Shown in pieces: positions 59,893 through 64,000 of a DNA stretch of 64,000 nt. The notes below the pieces were generated by a model. That model searched no databases. It saw nothing but the letters and a program-made list of their open reading frames with translations, and was not told the DNA's origin. Numbering within the stretch: the first letter of the stretch is position 1; each line of letters opens with the position of its first letter. This stretch comes from Lobosporangium transversale. Lineage: Eukaryota; Mortierellomycota; Mortierellomycetes; Mortierellales; Mortierellaceae. Where the stretch lies: NCBI RefSeq assembly GCF_002105155.1, contig NW_019028980.1:1550001-1614000 (forward strand). The letters are read 5' to 3'. The position numbers were made by a program, and so were the translations under genes.

Positions 59893-60691
59893 GCATATTC
59901 CTCAAAAGTAAAAGTATTCAAAAACTTACGCCGGGATCCTTAAGCTGAGCTGAGCACAGCAAAGAGCGAATTTGCGTTGTCAGGTAATATGAATACAGTC
60001 GTAGCCGGTGACTCCCGTTCCGCGGTGTAAGCTTTTTTTTTGTCTATGTTAATAACCTAGACGATCTTTTATTCCTCTTTCTATAGTAGAGTAGTCTGTG
60101 CTACAGTTCTAATAAGTTGATGCAAAGCGGAGTAAACCCAAGCAACCCTAAAAATAAAAAATAAAAAACTTAATATAGTTGAAAACGTTGCCTTGTTAAC
60201 TCATTGCCTTGAATACTCGTACAAGCCTTGGAAGTCTTCTATTTTCAACCCAACAAGTTTTTTTTTTATTTCTTATTTATTAATAAGTGGTTCTCTAATA
60301 CGATTGTGCAAATTATTAGAAATAGGTTCGTATTGGTCGCTCTTGGCCACCAACACCCACTCTTTTCGGTCTCTCTTTGTCCAATATAGGCAGATTTTAG
60401 TGAAGTGACATCCCGCAGTAGATATTCTCCTTCGCAATGCTCTGCTATAGCTGGAGGACACACTTCTTGAAGCCATCGATACTAATATCTTTCTTGATAT
60501 TTGGATTAAAAACCAACGCCGCCATGGCTGCTTGGTTGTTACAAGCAAGCTTTATTTAAACCAAACTATTTTCTTTAATCACTCCCAGAGCTCTTTCAAC
60601 CATCAAATCAGTCAAGTATCCCAAAAACGATCCAAAGTTGGTCAAACAGTCCAGAGTGTGGCTAACAGCATCAGTATCCCTTCTTTGACGC
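59734..60691. other. LRR copy 4 3' flank
   Basis: 59734-60050 is unassigned. 60050-60165 matches 45975-46080 inverted. 60215-60700 matches 54133-54640 inverted and is the 3' UTR side of LRR copy 4. No gene is seen. Confidence 0.5.
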
Positions 60692-63600
60692 TTAAGGCTG
60701 TCTTATTTTTTTTTTGGCTAAAACTGCGTTTGTCTTGAGTGCTTCTGAGATTGCCAGAGCTGCTTCATCCCCAACTGCGTTGCCACCCAAGTTCAAAGTC
60801 ATCAGAGTTGTATTGACCTTGAGTGCCTCTGACAGTGCCAAGGTTCCTTTCTTTCCAATTGAGTTGTAACTCAAGTCCAAAGTCATCAAACTACTGGTGA
60901 CCTTGAGCGCTTCTGACAGTGCCAGAGCTCCTTCATCCTCAATTGAGTTGTAACTCAAGTCCAAAGACATCAAACTACTGGTGACCTTGAGCGCCTCTGA
61001 CAGTGCCAGAGCTCCTTCATCCCTAATTGAGTTTTCACTCAAGTCCAAAGACATCAAACTACTGGTGACCTTGAGCGCCTCTGACAGTGCCAGAGCTCCT
61101 TCATCCCTAATTGAGTTTTCACTCAAGTCCAAAGTCATCAAACTCCTGTTAACCTTGAGCGCCTCTGACAAGGCCAGAGCTCCTTCACCCTCAATTGAGT
61201 TAGCACTCAAGTCCAAAGTGTTCAATCCGGAGTTAGCCTTGAGCGCTTCTGATAATGCCAGGGATCCTTCATCCCAAATTAAGTTGTTGCTCAAATCCAA
61301 AGTCCTCAAACTATTATTAACTTTGAGCGCCTCTGATAGCACCCGAGCTCCTTCATCCCCAATTGAGTTGCGCCACAAGTCCAAAACCATCAAATCAGTG
61401 TTAACCTTGAGCGCCCCTGACAACGCCAGAGCTCCTTCATCTCCAATTGAGTTCTCCCACAAGCCCAAAGTTATCAAACTAGTGTTAACCTTGAGCGCTT
61501 CTGACAATGCCAGAGCTCCATCATTCCCAATTAAGTTGCTCCACAAGTCCAAATTCGACAAAGCTGTATTGGCCTTGAGCGCTACTGACAGTGCCAGAGC
61601 TCCTTCATCCCCAATTGAGTTGCTACCCAACCTCAAAGAGGTCAAACTACTGTTAATCTTGAGCGCCTCCGACAGTGCCAGAGCTCCTTTATCCCCAACT
61701 GAGTTGTCACTCAAGTCCAAAATCGCTAGAGTTGTATTGGTCTTGAGCGCCTCTGACAGTGTCAGGACTTCTTTATCAAAAATTGGGTTGTCGGTCAAGT
61801 CCAAAGTCGTCAATGCCGTGTTAGTCTTGAGTAAATTTACAAGCCCTTGTAATTCGCTGGCTCCAATCGATCGAGCCTTCACCCCAAAGGTTAGCTTATG
61901 AAGGTGCGCCAGTTTTGCAGGTCGTAAACTGAGAAGTTTCATGAGATCCTGAGATAGAGTAATATGGATTGTTTTCATGTTACTGAGCTCTATGATGCGA
62001 ATATGCTTTTCATATTGCGCGGATATTGAAGAGTCCTTTATACCAGCATTCCTTTGAGTGCGTGTAAGCCCAAGTCGAAGAATCTTCACGCTCGACACCG
62101 CCAAAGCATTCTCAAATGCTTCAAGATCAGTCTCAGTCCAATCCCAGCCAAATGTGATATCCAACTCGTAAACTCGTATTGACCTGCTTAGTGCATCGAA
62201 AAGACCTTTAGCTCTCTCTCTGGACCTGAGTGTGATAGTTACTTTACCAAGGTGCCCGTTATATTTGCCACTATTCACTTCCACTGCACTTACAAATGCC
62301 TTCTGTTCTTTATCTTCATACATCGAGCAACAGTGGTCGAGACAAACCCATTTGGCACGCCCTGTTTCGCTCATGATCCTGTACAAGTTCCCAAATTGCC
62401 TGTCTTCATCATTGGTTCGAAGGGATGTCCACACATTTTGGAAATCTGATCCTTTCAGTCCATCATAGCCATCGATTGTAGCAATGTTGCTCAGGCCTGG
62501 ATCCTTCTTAGAGAGTGCTTCCATATAGTCGATTGAACAATCGATACCAGCATCCATCAAATCTGGGGATGGTGCCAGAGATGTAGACGAGGTCATTCCT
62601 AACTTGAGCCACTTTAAAAGGATAAACATGTGCTTTCCGTACTTGCGGAAGAATTCTGTGCTGCTTCGGATCTCATACCCATCATGTTTGATGATATGGA
62701 GTGGCTTCTGACTATTCTTGCTTGTCATTGCAGTGTGATCTCCACATTCACATAGGAAATGAACACGAATTTTGTTCTTCAAGACATTCATTGGATCCCA
62801 CTTGGTGTGATCGACAGGTAAAATGATAAACAGTCGAGGAATTACGTATTCGTGAAGCTCAGTATTCTGAGTGAGGATAGCGTCAACATGCTGTTGGAGC
62901 AAGGCAGGTTTGTCGAGGCTTTGATGTTGTATTATGTCATCCTTCTCCTTAGCTTCCACTTGCATTTTAGCCATCTTATCTTGAAGTTCAAACATCTCGC
63001 TGTCCTTCTCTTTGGTTTCCAATACCAGATTAAGCATCTTGTCATCCTTCTCTTTGGCCTCCAAGAGCACATCTGCAACCTTCTCAAGGTTAGAGTTGAT
63101 CACCTCGATATATGCATTGTTGCGTGTAGTAAGGAACGAATTGAAAGAGTGAATCAAGTTTGATAATGGTAAAAGAGTATCCTGAGAGGCCTGCTTTGAC
63201 GACTTTCTCAATGTAGGCAAATGGATGAGGGCGCTGTGATTGCTGTTGTTATTGCAGCTGCAATTAGTATTATCGATGTTGGTATTTGTGCTGGTGTTGG
63301 TGTTGATACTGGTGTTGCTGGTGTTGGCGTTGCTAGCTCCGGTGCTGCTGCTGCTACTGTCGCTGCTGCTTAGCTGCGGCGCTTCTGTTATGACATCCAG
63401 GATCTTGTAAGGATAGAATCCAATGCATGGTGGCTCGACTCTAACAAGAAGACAGATATATGCCAGATTGAGCTTCATTTATTTTCAAAAGATGATTGAT
63501 AAAGCGTACCATAATCAGTAGCATACCTGTTCCCATTAGGGTCTATGAGGAATGGAATAGGAAGTTCCTCCAGCTTGAATCGCTGTGCATCTGGAAACAC

Positions 63601-63729
63601 ATCCCGAATGTCTTGCAGACTCACATGGCAGGCTGAGTTGCCATTGCTTGCGAAGGTAGAAGCAATTCTGACACAAACTTTCTCAATTATGCCAGCCCTT
63701 CGGAATTGTTGGTATTGATGCTCTGTCAT
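60692..63729 (-). CDS. LRR family copy 4: N-module, coiled coil, RI-type LRR protein (intact, longest)
   Basis: Exon 1 is 63729-63527 and exon 2 is 63440-60692, joined by the family's phase-2 intron, giving 983 residues. Exon 1 is full length and lacks the 19-base deletion of copies 2 and 3. The coiled coil is shorter than in the other copies because one LLETKEKDSELHKL-type unit is missing. The central domain keeps PRLFIILPVDHTKW and FLCECGDHTA. About thirteen 28-residue LRRs follow; three neighbouring ones (residues encoded near 60890-61140) are almost identical at DNA level, a sign of recent 84-base tandem duplication. The last codons (KKKIRQP) run into a poly-A-rich segment. The role is inferred as protein recognition, as for copy 1. 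Confidence 0.88.
60890..61140 (-). repeat. Near-identical 84-bp LRR tandem repeats
   Basis: Three consecutive 84-base units within LRR copy 4 differ at only a few positions; each encodes one 28-residue LRR (LMSLDLSENSIRDEGALALS type). The rest of the array shows the same period with more divergence. Confidence 0.85.
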
Positions 63730-64000
63730 GTCGGTAGTACTTGGATGAATGAGGACAGAATGATAGGTTTTTCTCTTTTCCTCTTTGAGGGACACACGCA
63801 CTGTCCTTCATTTTTTTTTTTTTTTTTTTTTTACTGTAACGACATGTACTTGGTGTGTCAAATTTGTCTTGCATCTGATAAACAACCGATGCACTTGATC
63901 ACGCCAAGACTTGAAGAAAATAAAGATTTTTTTTGTTCAATTTATTACATGTGATTACTGCGAGTTAAGTTAAATTTTGATTCCCATCTTTACTATGGAA

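Noticed and set aside
60981-61901. Long antisense open frame (306 codons) opposite LRR copy 4, and similar ones opposite copies 1-3
   Set aside because: They are produced by the 84-base periodicity of the LRR array on the other strand; the encoded Ser/Ala/Lys repeats have no family features.

Overview
The window reads as nuclear DNA of a filamentous fungus, most likely an early-diverging Mortierellaceae-type species (Mucoromycota). Genes carry several short GT-AG introns, there are long A/T homopolymers near splice sites, and accessory genes carry Sel1, LRR and F-box-like repeats. The taxonomic call is inference from architecture and gene style; no rRNA or other marker is present. All annotation is by reading; no search was run.

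1-20.7 kb is a conserved, gene-dense block. It holds an unknown Ser/Pro/Asn-rich protein (+), a poly-Gln single-span membrane protein (-), mitochondrial translation initiation factor IF-2 (-), mitochondrial ribosomal protein uL13m (+), a Trs65-like TRAPPII subunit (-) and the ER sulfhydryl oxidase Erv2 (+). A second conserved island at 33-39.2 kb holds an F-box/LRR-like gene, a SANT/Myb gene and actin-related protein ARP2. It is flanked by two inverted Sel1-repeat paralogues at 31.1-32.6 kb (-) and 40.0-41.7 kb (+).

The rest (21.3-30.2 kb and 42.6-63.8 kb) is a recently amplified accessory region built from three recurring blocks. The first is an LRR gene family: intact copies at 24.2-27.0 and 60.7-63.7 kb, a copy with a broken first exon at 51.6-54.1 kb, a pseudogene at 42.9-45.3 kb and a fragment at 55.8 kb. 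The second is a ~2.9 kb unit ('unit B') with a small NLS-rich gene of unknown function, present three times. The third is a ~1.2 kb non-coding 'module C', present three times.

In the 42.6-63.8 kb part these blocks form a large inverted duplication. Its inner arms (46841-50083 and 56160-59402) show no mismatch or indel where compared, homopolymers included, and enclose a 6.1 kb spacer that carries an LRR gene. LRR copies 2 and 4 occupy the more diverged outer arms.

The main biological proposal is that the LRR and Sel1 proteins share a divergent ~85-residue N-terminal module split by a phase-2 intron at the same place. That module is joined to different repeat domains: coiled coil plus a variable number of 28-residue ribonuclease-inhibitor-type LRRs, or Sel1 repeats. 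Repeat-number change, internal homogenisation, pseudogenisation and palindromic duplication together look like a birth-and-death recognition gene family, for example allorecognition or innate immunity. That role is inference only.
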